From positions 1-56,788 of the IMG/VR virus record IMGVR_UViG_3300042868_005444: DNA of 56,788 nt. One strand, 5' to 3'. Below the pieces are notes generated by a model that did no database searches, was not told the DNA's origin, and worked only from the letters and a program-made list of their open reading frames with translations. Positions 7,559 to 17,776 of this stretch are shown piece after piece. Numbering within the stretch: the stretch's first letter is position 1; each line of letters begins with the position of its first letter. The position numbers and the translations under genes were made by a program. Source of the stretch: a virus.

Positions 7559-9459
7559 CAGATGCTCCTGTTCGCGACTTCCAAGGCGTGTGCGATGTGG
7601 TTGTCAGACATGTCGAGGAGGCTTTCGGTCCCCTTGCTGATACCCTTCTTAGCACGTTCTGCGGCCATGACCAACTGATCTGCCATCTTGTCGTGCGGCA
7701 TGCCCACCCGACCACCGGACATGCGACCCTCGCGTTCGTCGACTGCTGCGCCCACCTGAGACGCCACGTTCGACACCGGCGCAGTGACGTAACCGCGCGC
7801 CCGGCTGATGGGATCGTTGATGGCCCGCTCCGCCCGGCCAAGAGCATACTGGCTGTACGCGCCGAGCTTAGGTGACGATGCCAGCGCGCCGGGGATTGCA
7901 GCGGCAGCGATGCCGGGGTGAGTAGCGCCAAAAGCAAGTGCAGCCAACGGGCCGCCGAGGCCAGCAATCGTCGAGTTCAGTCGCTCACCAAGGAGGTCGC
8001 TCATCGCGTCACCGGCAATGGAGTAGCGAAGGTTTTGGCCAGACGGTGTGCCTTCCAGCTTGGAGAACATCTCATTGCCGTACTTGCTGTTGAAAGCTCT
8101 TGCGACCTTCCTTGCTCTACCAGCGTCGGACATCATGGATGTGCCAAAGTCCTTGCGGACGTTGTTGAGCTGGTGCTTGTACTCCTGCCAGCCACGCATC
8201 ATGTCGCCATATGCTGGGTCCGTATCAGCCATGGAGTTCACAAGGCTTGCGGCCAGATCGTTGACGCGACCACGCAGGCTCGGGTCTTCGATCTGTTTCG
8301 TGAGCTTGTCGATGTTCTTCTTGACGACATCCAGCTCCTGAATGGTGCGACCTGTGTCTGACGGATGCGTCAAGGCGCTGTCGATCTGGAAGATGGCGTC
8401 GTTGGCCGCCTGAATATCAGACGGCTTATAAGTAACCGGTGCCCGAAGAACCGTGTTGGGGTTCAGCATGTTGTAAAGCGTTTCACGAGCTGCCGTCGGG
8501 GCAGTCATGTCGACCGGCTGAGAACGAGCAAAAGCTGTCGCCTGAGACGACATGTAGGCGTTGCTCGCCTCCTCGGCCATGTCGTCGATTGCCTTTTCCA
8601 GACCCTGAGCAACATCACCCGTGAAGTTTGGGTTACCCTTCAAAGCGGTCATGAAGGCGTCTACCTTTGCGGGGTCACCGCTCAGGCCGACCTCGCGAGC
8701 GATATTAAGCGTCTTGAGAGGCACACCGCTGGCCGCAGACTGGGCGGCCATCAAGGCGTATGGGGGAAGCTTTCCGACGGTGGTCGCTGCCTTACCAGTG
8801 AGGTTCAGCGCAGCCTGCACGGGGTCAAGGTTTGTAGCAACCCTGCTGATGGGACCAAGCTTGGAGGCTGAGCCCGCACCCAGAGAGGCCACACTTGCAA
8901 TGTCTGCTGCGTAAGACATAGGGTCTTCGGCAAGGCTCTTCCAGAATTGGCCCTCTTCGCCGCCGCCGTAGCGCTGCTTGTAATTGCCGATCAAGGCGTC
9001 GGCCATCATCTCGCGCTCAGCCTTAGCAGTCGGGTCGATGTCGTAGCCCATGGCTTCACCGGCAGCGCCGACAGCCTTAGAGCCAAGCCCGTAGCCGATC
9101 TCGCCGATGGTAGTGGCAGTGTCGATGGGGTTCATGACCGCGCCAGCAAAGCCCTCAAGAGCATTGTAGGTGCTTGGCCCGATGTTCTCCGCGACCCGTG
9201 GCAGGTACTCGCTCCACGGCATCTTGGCGTACTCGGCGGCGCTGATCTCGCCCTCAGGCATGCGACCTTGGCGAAGTCTTGTTGCGACATCCGCGCGGTT
9301 CATCATGGGCGCGGGAGCGGGAGGAGGTGGTGCCTCAGTGGTTGTCGGGGCGTTCGGGTCGGTCAGAACCCGATACTTGTCCGCGATGCTACCACCCCCT
9401 TGCGGGGATGGGGTTCTCTTTGCGAACTCGGATGCAGCACCCCAGTCAAGATCGGCCAT
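7558..9459 (-). CDS. Large internal-virion-like protein with GG motif and C-terminal helix
   Basis: The product is 633 aa. I preferred ATG 9459, one base after the upstream stop and preceded by GGGGGAA, over the TTG/ATG options upstream. It is Ala-rich, mostly helical, with a Pro-rich linker near residues 45-52 and a weakly hydrophobic stretch around 'GGPLAALAFGATHPGIAAAA'. Near the C-terminus it carries 'MSGGRVGMPHDKMADQL' and ends in HIAHALEVANRSI, resembling the tails of other large proteins here. Position after the lytic transglycosylase protein suggests an ejection protein. Confidence 0.6.
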   Translation of the reverse strand: MADLDWGAASEFAKRTPSPQGGGSIADKYRVLTDPNAPTTTEAPPPPAPAPMMNRADVATRLRQGRMPEGEISAAEYAKMPWSEYLPRVAENIGPSTYNALEGFAGAVMNPIDTATTIGEIGYGLGSKAVGAAGEAMGYDIDPTAKAEREMMADALIGNYKQRYGGGEEGQFWKSLAEDPMSYAADIASVASLGAGSASKLGPISRVATNLDPVQAALNLTGKAATTVGKLPPYALMAAQSAASGVPLKTLNIAREVGLSGDPAKVDAFMTALKGNPNFTGDVAQGLEKAIDDMAEEASNAYMSSQATAFARSQPVDMTAPTAARETLYNMLNPNTVLRAPVTYKPSDIQAANDAIFQIDSALTHPSDTGRTIQELDVVKKNIDKLTKQIEDPSLRGRVNDLAASLVNSMADTDPAYGDMMRGWQEYKHQLNNVRKDFGTSMMSDAGRARKVARAFNSKYGNEMFSKLEGTPSGQNLRYSIAGDAMSDLLGERLNSTIAGLGGPLAALAFGATHPGIAAAAIPGALASSPKLGAYSQYALGRAERAINDPISRARGYVTAPVSNVASQVGAAVDEREGRMSGGRVGMPHDKMADQLVMAAERAKKGISKGTESLLDMSDNHIAHALEVANRSI

Positions 9460-9460
9460 A

Positions 9461-12400
9461 TCACATTCCCCCAATAAAGTACCGGGCTAGGACCGGCGAG
9501 GTGTTTTCAGTGCCAAGCAGGGCAGACAACGCCATCTGCGCCTCTTCCTGAGACATTCTGCCAGAGTGGACGTCCGAAAGGAACTCCTTCACGAAGTCGC
9601 CCTTGGTCTTTCCGGTTTGGCCAACAGGCGTCGGATCGTCGGCCATCTTGAAGAGGTCCGTAAGGTTCGCTTTTTCCAGTTGGTGGAGTTGCGAGTATTC
9701 TTGGCCGAAGGCCGCATCCGCATTAACCAATGATCCACGACCGGTCGGCTGCTGCGACAGGTAGGCCGAATAGTAGTTGGCCCGGTCGATATCTTCTTGG
9801 TTGGCAAGCATGACCGATGCCGTGATGGCCGAGGCGGCATCCGGGGGCATGTTGAGGTCAGGGTAAACGGCGGAGACCTGTTGAAAGACGGACGCGGCGC
9901 GCTGTTGCTCAGGCGTCATGTCGCTCGCGCTAAGCGTGGCAAGTTTTTCCAATAGGGCACTCTGGGTCTCCGGAGACCCGAGGTCAGCCGTCCAGTTTTC
10001 TGGCAGGAACGTCACCAGAGGCTTAACGATGTTGTTGGCGTACCACTCGCCAGCCGTCCCCATGTTACCCTCGTTGATGGCGGAGCCGACGACGTAGGCC
10101 ATCTCGTTGACGTTCGGCTTGCCAGAGATTGCCGCCGAGCGCTCGGCGTTCACTGCCGGAAGGATTTGGCTGGTCTGCTTGACCGTCTCAAACCACTGTC
10201 CGGGCTGTGACCGCATCATCTCGCGGTCTCGAGCCAAAGCTTCTTGGGAAGCATCGCCCCACGCCACGTTCGATGGGATGCTTGGAGTGGCCGCTTCGCC
10301 GCCGGTCGGGACGCTTATAGTCCCGCTCAGATCAGGGCTGTTGAGGTCGAACCCGCTGCTCTGAGCAGACATGCCAACGCGGCGGATCATATCGTCAACC
10401 ATGCGTTCCCCGGTGGAGAGACGGCTGTTGTCGAGGAAATCCCAGAACGGAACAAGGCCGTTCTCGGTCATAATCATGTTTACACCATCGACAGGGAAGA
10501 TGCTTTCCTTCGCGGTCTGCATGGTGGTCTGGAGAGCCTGAGCATCGAGGCCACGGATGTCTGCAGCCTGCTTCTCAAGGCCAGCGTAGGTGTTTGCCGC
10601 GCCGCCGATACCCTGAATGATCGACGAGCCAAGGTAAAGAGACGGCGAGGAGGCCATGGTCCCGAGGCCAGACAGGATCGACAGCAAGGCGTTTTTGTTC
10701 ACCTTACCATCGTCATTGTAAAACATCTTGCCAAGGGCGTTGCGCTCTCCATACGGTTTTTCAGGCTTGAGACCAAGGCCACCGGCGTATTCCTCACCAG
10801 CCGACGCACCGCCAGCGTTACCTGCGACACCTCTGGATGCCGAGCCCATGCCAGTGACGGAGGCAACGTAGTTTTGCGTTTCCTCGGGAAGGTAATCAAG
10901 ATAGCTTCCGCCCATGGCTCCAGCGCGGTCAAGAGCACTGCGCAGACGACCCGGTCCAGCATTGTATGCTGCGGATGCGAGATCAAGGCTGCCGAAGCGG
11001 TCGTACATGTTCAAGAAGTATGCTTCACCAAGGGCAGCGTTGTAATCCGCGTCGGTGCGGAAGCGCTCTTCGTCCCACGGGAGGCCAGCCATTTTGGCCG
11101 CCTCAGGCCCAGTGGCAGGCATAACCTGACCGATGCCAATTGCGCCCGCAGACGACGTGAGCGGATTGCCGTTGCTGTCAAATTGCCTGCCGCCACTTTC
11201 CTGAGTGATGATCTTCGTACGATAGAACTCGGACGGATCAATTGCCGCAGGGCGCTCTTCCGGCTGTGCGGCGGGGACAAGACCCGGCTGGACAGTGGGT
11301 CTTACATCGGAGCGACCAATCGCAGCGGCGGCAAGACCGGCCAGATCGCCTGCCGGAATAGGTTCGCGGGTTGGCGTCGGGCTTACTTCCGCTGCGGGCG
11401 TCACCCGCGCATCCGGCAGGTCACCGAGGTTCATGGGTCTTGGCACGTCACCGGCCATCAGGCGGCGGCGGATGATCTCCTCTTCTGCCTCCGGCCCACC
11501 ACCCACTCGGTATCCCTGACGGACAACGCCGCCCTGATAGAATTTGTCAGCCTGACCATAGTCGACGCGCTTCATGCCGTCAGAGCCTGTCATCACGGCG
11601 TCAGGGTGCTTGCGCTCGACTTCATCGGCCATGAAGCCGATGTGCGTCTGCTCGCGATCATCACCCTTGTACTTAAACTTGTAGATCGGCATTCCGTCGT
11701 CGGTTTTCCCGATCCGGCGAATTTCATGCTTCATGCGGCGGTCGGACAAGGCGAACAGGTTTGCAACTGCCAAGGCGGTATTCGCCGCATTGCCAATCTT
11801 GCTCATGGTGCTTTCAGGCTGCCCCGGCGCGGAGCCCGGCTGCATGATCTGGTTCTTCTTGGCTTCCTCTTGGGACTTCACCGTATCGGAGAGATAGCCT
11901 TCCTTCTGCACGGGGTTCTCAGCGGGCTTGAGGCCGCCCTCAAGGTAGGCCGGGCCGCCGGAAGCGTAGCCAACGACGCCGCCGCGCGAGTTTTCGCTTT
12001 CACGGTTCTTCTGAAAAAGCTCCCAGAACTCGCCGCCTTTGCCGAACTTGTCCTTCAAGTCGATCATGCTGTTGCCGAAGTTGGCTGCCGCCTCCAGCTG
12101 CTGGGCTGCGGACATGCGGGCGTTTTCGAGGCCGGAACTGTCAGCAATCATCAGCTCACCAACCGGGAGGTAGGCCTGCGGGACATAGCCCCCAGCGCCC
12201 GGCTGAGAACCTACGCTTGAGCCGTATGGGCCAGCAACACCACCGCCACCGGCCTTGGTTGCGCGGTCGTAGTCGACCGACTTGTAGCCGGAAGGCTCAG
12301 TGTTCACGGCGTCAGGTTTAACTTTCTCAACCTCGTCGGCCATGAAGCCAACGTGGGTCTGCTCACTGTCGTCGCCCTTGTACTTGAAGCTGTAGATCGG

Positions 12401-13285
12401 CAGGCCATCGTCGGTCTTGCCGATGCGCTTGATGTCATGCTTCAGGCGGCGATCTGACCAGAAGGAGGTCGGCTGCGTGGTGGTCGTGGTCGATCCAGAC
12501 AGCGCGCCGGTGCCCATGGCGATGTTCGCGAGGAACTGCGCCACTTGGAACGGGTAGGCTTGCTGCTGTTGGAACTGGTTGTAGAGCGCGCTGAGGCCAG
12601 CCTGTTCGGTCTGCTGACCGAGGGTGCCCGCGTTGATCTGCGCTTCCGCACCCTGCAGGCCGAGGCCCTGAGCCATCTGGCCAAGACCAGCCATTTGCTG
12701 ACCACCAGACAGAAGGCGAGCAAGGTTGGCCTGCTCTGCACCAAGGTTCAGGCCCTGCTGTTGCTGAGCCGTCTGCAGCGCTTGTTGGTAATTCTGTGCG
12801 TTCAAACCAGCCAAGGTCGCGCCGGTGGCCATACCCTGCTGTTGGGCGAGGTTCGCCGCCGCAATACCGGCGCGGTCACCACCAAAGGCACCGCTTGAGA
12901 TCGCCGTGCCGAGCGCGCCAGACTGCGCCTGCTCTTGCTCCTGACGCATGCGGGCCATCGTCGCGTTGATGACGTCCTGCTGGTACGGGTTCATGTATTT
13001 GCTGATCTCAAGATCAGCGGGGTTTGCCGCAGCCATGCCGGAGCGCGTAGCGTCCGTGGCTTCACCGATGTACGGCTGGTAGGCTCCTGCAGCGGCGTTG
13101 ACGTTGCCGATGCCCATCTGCTGCTGTTGGTTCAGCTGGGCAACAAACTTTGAGGGATCAGTGGAGTAAATCTGGAACGGCGTCTGGGCGACACTTTGGG
13201 CCTGAGCGTTCACCGCATTATAGCGGTCAAGCACCTCCTGCGGGATTTGGACCTGTTGTGTCGTTGTTGAAGTCTTGCCGCCCAT
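9461..13285 (-). CDS. 1274-aa virion protein: two internal S74 chaperone/protease modules plus lytic transglycosylase
   Basis: Domain order: Gln/Ala-rich helical N-terminus (about 1-260), S74-type module 1 starting at S277 (SDRRLKHDI, K282), module 2 starting at S514 (SDRRMKHEI, K519), a soluble lytic transglycosylase domain (E696 in ITQESGG, GAIGIGQVMP 714-723, AAYNAGPGR 772-780), then a long helical tail. The Ser...Lys spacing of five equals the S74 self-cleavage dyad. In known proteins S74 domains sit at the C-terminus of fibres; here two lie inside a peptidoglycan-degrading protein. It probably helps DNA entry through the cell wall. Overlaps the GNAT gene as TAATG. Confidence 0.75.
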   Translation of the reverse strand: MGGKTSTTTQQVQIPQEVLDRYNAVNAQAQSVAQTPFQIYSTDPSKFVAQLNQQQQMGIGNVNAAAGAYQPYIGEATDATRSGMAAANPADLEISKYMNPYQQDVINATMARMRQEQEQAQSGALGTAISSGAFGGDRAGIAAANLAQQQGMATGATLAGLNAQNYQQALQTAQQQQGLNLGAEQANLARLLSGGQQMAGLGQMAQGLGLQGAEAQINAGTLGQQTEQAGLSALYNQFQQQQAYPFQVAQFLANIAMGTGALSGSTTTTTQPTSFWSDRRLKHDIKRIGKTDDGLPIYSFKYKGDDSEQTHVGFMADEVEKVKPDAVNTEPSGYKSVDYDRATKAGGGGVAGPYGSSVGSQPGAGGYVPQAYLPVGELMIADSSGLENARMSAAQQLEAAANFGNSMIDLKDKFGKGGEFWELFQKNRESENSRGGVVGYASGGPAYLEGGLKPAENPVQKEGYLSDTVKSQEEAKKNQIMQPGSAPGQPESTMSKIGNAANTALAVANLFALSDRRMKHEIRRIGKTDDGMPIYKFKYKGDDREQTHIGFMADEVERKHPDAVMTGSDGMKRVDYGQADKFYQGGVVRQGYRVGGGPEAEEEIIRRRLMAGDVPRPMNLGDLPDARVTPAAEVSPTPTREPIPAGDLAGLAAAAIGRSDVRPTVQPGLVPAAQPEERPAAIDPSEFYRTKIITQESGGRQFDSNGNPLTSSAGAIGIGQVMPATGPEAAKMAGLPWDEERFRTDADYNAALGEAYFLNMYDRFGSLDLASAAYNAGPGRLRSALDRAGAMGGSYLDYLPEETQNYVASVTGMGSASRGVAGNAGGASAGEEYAGGLGLKPEKPYGERNALGKMFYNDDGKVNKNALLSILSGLGTMASSPSLYLGSSIIQGIGGAANTYAGLEKQAADIRGLDAQALQTTMQTAKESIFPVDGVNMIMTENGLVPFWDFLDNSRLSTGERMVDDMIRRVGMSAQSSGFDLNSPDLSGTISVPTGGEAATPSIPSNVAWGDASQEALARDREMMRSQPGQWFETVKQTSQILPAVNAERSAAISGKPNVNEMAYVVGSAINEGNMGTAGEWYANNIVKPLVTFLPENWTADLGSPETQSALLEKLATLSASDMTPEQQRAASVFQQVSAVYPDLNMPPDAASAITASVMLANQEDIDRANYYSAYLSQQPTGRGSLVNADAAFGQEYSQLHQLEKANLTDLFKMADDPTPVGQTGKTKGDFVKEFLSDVHSGRMSQEEAQMALSALLGTENTSPVLARYFIGGM

Positions 13286-13779
13286 TAGGAGCCCCCTTCA
13301 GCCCCTTCATTGAGGCCAGTTTTTGCACCGTAGAGGAAGTATACACCAGCTGGTGAGCCAAATACACGCTCATAAAGCCGAATTTTTGCTTCCGTCCGAG
13401 AACTTGAAAGAACGCCAATCGCCAAGGGTATACTCAGTCTATCTGCCGTCATCTTCGCGAACTCAGCAAGCTTCCGCGCCCTGCCGCCTTTGGCGGAACG
13501 ATATTCAGGGTCAACGTAGATCGCCTTCTCCTCGAGGATCAGTTCCTTGCTGTACCACATTTCACCCATGCTGAGAAGGACTGCTCCTTCTAACTTGCCA
13601 CCGACGGGCCCAAGGACACCGCAGATGCCTGTTTGGCGGGTCAGCGCACCCCAAACAACCAGTGCAAGCTTCTCTACGTCGGGCGGAACAACCGCGTTCT
13701 CCTGTGTCGCCGCAAGGGCGAGGGCCATCATACCGTTGAAGTCTTCTTCCACACCGGTACGAACCTCGACGTCATCCAT
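13285..13779 (-). CDS. GNAT-family N-acetyltransferase-like protein
   Basis: It encodes 164 aa. The central segment 'AIYVDPEYRSAKGGRARKL' followed by a helix matches GNAT motif A (acetyl-CoA pyrophosphate-binding loop with Arg/Gly), and 'GVLSSSRTEAKIRLYERVFG' matches the motif B region. GNATs of this type are often found among the virion genes of podoviruses, where their substrate is unknown. Start ATG 13779 lies 4 bases after the upstream stop. Confidence 0.75.
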   Translation of the reverse strand: MDDVEVRTGVEEDFNGMMALALAATQENAVVPPDVEKLALVVWGALTRQTGICGVLGPVGGKLEGAVLLSMGEMWYSKELILEEKAIYVDPEYRSAKGGRARKLAEFAKMTADRLSIPLAIGVLSSSRTEAKIRLYERVFGSPAGVYFLYGAKTGLNEGAEGGS

Positions 13780-13783
13780 CAGT

Positions 13784-14365
13784 TTAGTCCTTCTTGGGCC
13801 CCGGCAGTGATTGCAGGGTTCTGATGGCCTTTTTTCGCATTTTTTTCACGAAGGCATCAAGGACTTTGTGCCCGTGATCGAGAGAACCGCCGCCGATGTG
13901 CTCGACGTCTTTGGGCGGGATGACGTACTCACCGCCAGCCGCAACGATTGGCACCGCGTCGACCTCGCCACCTGCAGCGCGTTTGGGTGCGGGCTGGCCG
14001 TAAGGCATCTCGCTGCCACCGTAGGGCATGGAGCCTGATCCTTGACCATACGGGCCGGGCACGGAGAAGATCGACTTGGCGACCTTGAAGCCCGCCATCG
14101 AATTGCCCTCACCCATGGCAGAGATGATGTCGGCGGGGATAACGTACGACCCAGACGCGACGTGCATGGGCAGGTGGTCCGTGCGACCGGCCACTGCGGA
14201 GTGGATCGGACCCTCGTGCGTTTTGATCCCACCGCCGCGCTTCATGCCCTCACGAGCCGTGCTCAGGGCAGCCGCAACAGCCTGATCCTGCGGATGGCCA
14301 GAGTGAACCATCTCGGAAATATTTTTGGAAATTGTTTCCTGCGAGCTTCCGGGCTTGAGCGGCAT
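13784..14365 (-). CDS. Conserved phage structural-region protein with GG motifs
   Basis: It encodes 193 aa from ATG 14365 ([20 protein letters not shown]), with GAGGAA just upstream; a GTG at 14377 would add four residues. The N-terminal 40 residues match a module common in phage proteins ('MPLK.G.S...IS.NI.E....G.P..QAVA.AL..AR'). The rest is Gly/Pro-rich with two similar halves ([21 protein letters not shown] and [20 protein letters not shown]). Basic C-terminus. Function unknown. Confidence 0.65.
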   Translation of the reverse strand: MPLKPGSSQETISKNISEMVHSGHPQDQAVAAALSTAREGMKRGGGIKTHEGPIHSAVAGRTDHLPMHVASGSYVIPADIISAMGEGNSMAGFKVAKSIFSVPGPYGQGSGSMPYGGSEMPYGQPAPKRAAGGEVDAVPIVAAGGEYVIPPKDVEHIGGGSLDHGHKVLDAFVKKMRKKAIRTLQSLPGPKKD

Positions 14366-14373
14366 GTCGTTCC

Positions 14374-14715
14374 TCACGAATAGACGATGGCGACGGTCTG
14401 CCCGGTGCCGGGCGCGACGACGATGCCGTTGTTGACGGGAATGTTCGCCTCGCCAACCCCAATGGTGGTGGGGATCGTCAAAAGCTTGTCGTTGGTGGCT
14501 GTGGCCGATGTAGCATCGTAAATCGCCCCAGTTCCCGATCCGGCGACGACAACAATCACCCGCGCGATCCGCCCTTGACCAGACTGCACCAGCGTTGCTG
14601 TGGTGATGTTGGTGTAAGACTTCGAACCCTCAACGTCCAGATATGTCTGGCCGAGCTGGTTGAGCGCTTTCACGATGTTCTGCGTCGTTGTGAGGATGTC
14701 GGATAGCGAGGCCAT
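14374..14715 (-). CDS. Small structural-type protein
   Basis: It encodes 113 aa ([20 protein letters not shown]). A short N-terminal helix is followed by a beta-rich domain '[20 protein letters not shown]'. This form is seen in small virion proteins between the tail hub and internal proteins. It overlaps the tail-hub gene as TGATG. Role inferred from position only. Confidence 0.6.
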   Translation of the reverse strand: MASLSDILTTTQNIVKALNQLGQTYLDVEGSKSYTNITTATLVQSGQGRIARVIVVVAGSGTGAIYDATSATATNDKLLTIPTTIGVGEANIPVNNGIVVAPGTGQTVAIVYS

Positions 14716-16991
14716 CAGAATTTCCCATCAGGTTGGAGGCGATACCGGATATTCCCGAGACGCCAGAAGGAGCCGAGATCGTTACTCTCAATCCGGATTG
14801 AAACGAGACGCCCACGAATTCTCGGGGTGATGAAGGTTGTGTTTCGTGTCACCAGATGTTCGGACACCTTGGGCGTCTGTCCGGGGTAGTCAACCACATA
14901 GAACGTGATCTTGACCTGAGCGTTCTGGGTGCCGCCATACAGGCCCCACTTCATGTCTGGCCACATCTGATCGACAAACGTTTTCAGGTCGCCTTCCTGC
15001 AGCGCAAAATACCCTGTCTGGATGTAGGCGTTGATTGCTGCGCCGTCCGCATCTTGCGTAACTTCGTGCTGATACACGACACGGTCCTCGCCTGCCCCAA
15101 TGGGTGGTCCAAGAACCGACTGGTCAATCCACGCGGTACGGGTCAGCTCGCCGAAATCCCACTGACCCAAGAGGGTGTTGAGCTTGACGTACTTGGTGGG
15201 GATGCCCCCAGAGCCGATTGTCGGGTAGTACCAAGTCACCTCACCAAAGCGGGCGTTTGTCGCGCAGACTACGCGGTCGACATTGTCTTCGTCGATGTCT
15301 TGGAAAATCACGTCCCAGATCGGGCAAGGGATTGGGCTGACACCACCGCCGCCCAGTGAGAAGAACTGGCTTTGGCTCATCCAGAAGATTGTTCCGCTGA
15401 GCGTGGCGGCGGCCTTTTTGCCGATCAACCCGCAACCCGTGCCGATCTCGTTGAACGACCAGACCAGCGGCAGACCAATGTACTGCATCGACCACACGCC
15501 AAGATCGGTCCACAGGATACCCTGTTGCGGCCCCTGCAAAGCAGAGATGATGCGGGAACCCTTGGGGATGCGGAATGAGCCAGCCTGATTGGCAACAGTC
15601 CCAACCCAGCTGCTGAAGTTGCCGATGTCGCACCAGCGGACCAACAGGGGGTCTTTGATCGCCGAGAAGGTGCTACCATAGGCAATGATCTGCCTCTGAG
15701 GCATAGCCACGAAGCAACCCTCGTTTACCTTTGGCGCGTTGGGTACGACCACTGCAGACTGGCCGCCGTCGGTCGGGCTCCAATAGTAAATCTCGCCGTT
15801 CTCAGGGTTTGCAATCAGAAGTTCGCCCCAGTTGTCGAGCGTCCAGTCTGTGGCACCGGCGAAGCCGAACCGGGTGATTGACAGGGTGCCCGCGACAGTC
15901 TGGTTCCCGAGGGTGGACGGAACAGTGAAGGATATGGTCGAAGTTGAGCCAACGGTTCTGGCCGTGGTTGTCCACGTCCCGTTGTATCCAGATGGTGTGA
16001 CACCACTAATCGTGATTTGAGTGTCAACAGGGATGTCGTAGCGACCGGAGAACGAGACGGTTGCAACGGTGCCGACGCAAGTAGCTGCGGTTGTGGCAAA
16101 AGTCCTTGTTCCGCTAGACGTCACACCTGTCCCGTAGCCGCCAGCGCCGTAACCGCCGCCGCCGTAACCAACCGACGGAGGAAGCGCCGACTGACCGATA
16201 TAATATGTGATGTGGGGCCGTCCGCCGTTCATAGACACGGTGGCAGCAGAGGTTGCCTCGTTCTCGGCAGCGATAACGAAGACCGAGCTGGATGTAACGC
16301 TTCGTACGATGTAGTTTCCATACAGCGTTATGCCGCCGACCGTTGTCGCAACAAGAACCGGGTAGGTCGAGCCAACCTGAAAGTTGTGGTCCGCAAGGGT
16401 CACGGATACCGATGCAGAGTTGGTAGCCGTTGTGAAGCTTGCTGTTGCGCCCCCGGCGGCGACCGTGCTTGTTGCGTTGACCGGTAGGCCGATCACGTTT
16501 CGAGAGAAAATCGAGTACCTGTCAGACGTCGACCCTTCGCACGAATAGAACCCAAACAGCACAAGACCGCCAATTGAAACGTGGGTCGACAAAAAGATGC
16601 TGTCGAAGCTGGTGATGTTTGAGCCAGTGTCGTCAATCTCCACTTCATTTGAGCCTGAAGTGGTGTTGAAATCCATCGCGGGGTCTGCGTTGTAGGACTG
16701 AGGCGATATGTCTTCAACATCAGCGCCATTGAAAGAGTAAACCCCGTCTTCAGCGCCGATTGCAAGCCAACGCTGATCGTTCGTGTCAGCCCAAGCCCAC
16801 AGTGCCCGCACGATAGCCGTCATGGGTTCGGATATGTACCGATCCCAGCCACCGATCTTTTGGGGCAGCCCAAGACCATTCCTGTCCGGAACGAACCGGA
16901 TCAGGTTGCTTTCGGAGATCGCAGCCTCGTTGAGGGCAGGCGTCCTATTCTGGTCGACGCCGGGAATGAGCTTTAGTGATGCGTGTGGCAT
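14715..16991 (-). CDS. P22 gp10-like packaged-DNA stabilisation / tail hub protein
   Basis: It encodes 758 aa. The N-terminus (LIPGVDQNRTPALNEA...SNLIRFVPDRNGLGLPQKIGGW) and repeated beta-blade segments with 'WADTNDQRWLAIGAEDGVYSF', 'WGELLIANPENGEIYYW' and 'GVWSMQYIG' fit the beta-propeller-rich P22 gp10 family that closes the head-tail channel. An inserted Gly/Ser/Thr-rich stretch (about residues 170-370, with GYGGGGYGAGGYG) looks like extra Ig-like domains and makes the protein longer than P22 gp10 (about 470 aa). Lies next to the adaptor gene, as in P22-like heads. Confidence 0.75.
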   Translation of the reverse strand: MPHASLKLIPGVDQNRTPALNEAAISESNLIRFVPDRNGLGLPQKIGGWDRYISEPMTAIVRALWAWADTNDQRWLAIGAEDGVYSFNGADVEDISPQSYNADPAMDFNTTSGSNEVEIDDTGSNITSFDSIFLSTHVSIGGLVLFGFYSCEGSTSDRYSIFSRNVIGLPVNATSTVAAGGATASFTTATNSASVSVTLADHNFQVGSTYPVLVATTVGGITLYGNYIVRSVTSSSVFVIAAENEATSAATVSMNGGRPHITYYIGQSALPPSVGYGGGGYGAGGYGTGVTSSGTRTFATTAATCVGTVATVSFSGRYDIPVDTQITISGVTPSGYNGTWTTTARTVGSTSTISFTVPSTLGNQTVAGTLSITRFGFAGATDWTLDNWGELLIANPENGEIYYWSPTDGGQSAVVVPNAPKVNEGCFVAMPQRQIIAYGSTFSAIKDPLLVRWCDIGNFSSWVGTVANQAGSFRIPKGSRIISALQGPQQGILWTDLGVWSMQYIGLPLVWSFNEIGTGCGLIGKKAAATLSGTIFWMSQSQFFSLGGGGVSPIPCPIWDVIFQDIDEDNVDRVVCATNARFGEVTWYYPTIGSGGIPTKYVKLNTLLGQWDFGELTRTAWIDQSVLGPPIGAGEDRVVYQHEVTQDADGAAINAYIQTGYFALQEGDLKTFVDQMWPDMKWGLYGGTQNAQVKITFYVVDYPGQTPKVSEHLVTRNTTFITPRIRGRLVSIRIESNDLGSFWRLGNIRYRLQPDGKF

Positions 16992-16994
16992 CTC

Positions 16995-17744
16995 TTACCC
17001 CCGTGTCGGAGACGCGATTGGCGTCGGTGACTGTGACGACCAAGCGGGGCCTTCGTACTTCTTGCGGGCTTCCTCGACACCGGCGCTGCGCAGGAGGGTC
17101 TGGTACTGGCTTTCGTACGATTGCGCCATCTGCGGGTCGTCCGACTGACGGCCAAAGTTCCGCTGGTAAGCGGAGATGTACACCATCGACGCCATGATGA
17201 GCAGGTCGGGGAAGTATTGGCTGATGAACGTCACTGGGTTAGCCGCCGACATCTCATTGGGTCGGTAAGTTGCGACAACTTCAACGTAGTAGGTCTGATC
17301 CGGAACCGGGCCCACGAAGAAGAGGTTCTCGTTGAACGCAGCGTAGTACTGCGGCTGCCCACGAGACGCGGTCGCGTTTGAGCCGTAAACGACGTCCAGA
17401 TATTCTTTCGTCGTGGGCAGGAGCGTGACGCGCGAGGCGTTTGCCCCGTTGGGGTCGGTCTGTCCAGCTGGGGTGATGATGTTGATCTGTTCCGAAACCA
17501 CGATGCTGCCCGAGCCGTTTGGCAGGGTCATTGGGAACGACAGGTTTCGGTTTCCAGCATTGAGCAGGATCGACGGCGACGTGAAGGCCGTCGACGTGCT
17601 CATGAGATCGAGGTCGCGGTAGATGCGCAACTCGGCGTAGTCGATCATCGCCGGGAGGATCGTAACGAAGTTCACGTCGGCAGGATCGACGACCGCCATC
17701 TCGGCGATCTGCGTCACATATGTGCTATAGGTCAGTCCGGTCAC
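16995..17744 (-). CDS. Head-tail adaptor-like protein 1
   Basis: The product is 249 aa: N-terminal helices (YVTQIAEMAVVDPADVNFVT.LPAMIDYAELRIYRDL), a beta-rich middle, and a C-terminal helical region (FPDLLIMASMVYISAYQRNF) followed by a long charged helix. This pattern occurs in gp4/gp6-type adaptors that bind below the portal. A second, different adaptor-like gene lies at 27268-27960. The gene is 3 bases upstream of the tail hub. Confidence 0.65.
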   Translation of the reverse strand: MTGLTYSTYVTQIAEMAVVDPADVNFVTILPAMIDYAELRIYRDLDLMSTSTAFTSPSILLNAGNRNLSFPMTLPNGSGSIVVSEQINIITPAGQTDPNGANASRVTLLPTTKEYLDVVYGSNATASRGQPQYYAAFNENLFFVGPVPDQTYYVEVVATYRPNEMSAANPVTFISQYFPDLLIMASMVYISAYQRNFGRQSDDPQMAQSYESQYQTLLRSAGVEEARKKYEGPAWSSQSPTPIASPTRG

Positions 17745-17776
17745 GTCTGCACCCCTCGAGTTTGGGCGATCTTACA

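Noticed and set aside
10244-12220. 658-aa plus-strand open frame opposite the 1274-aa gene
   Set aside because: Shadow frame; the minus frame has S74 and transglycosylase motifs.
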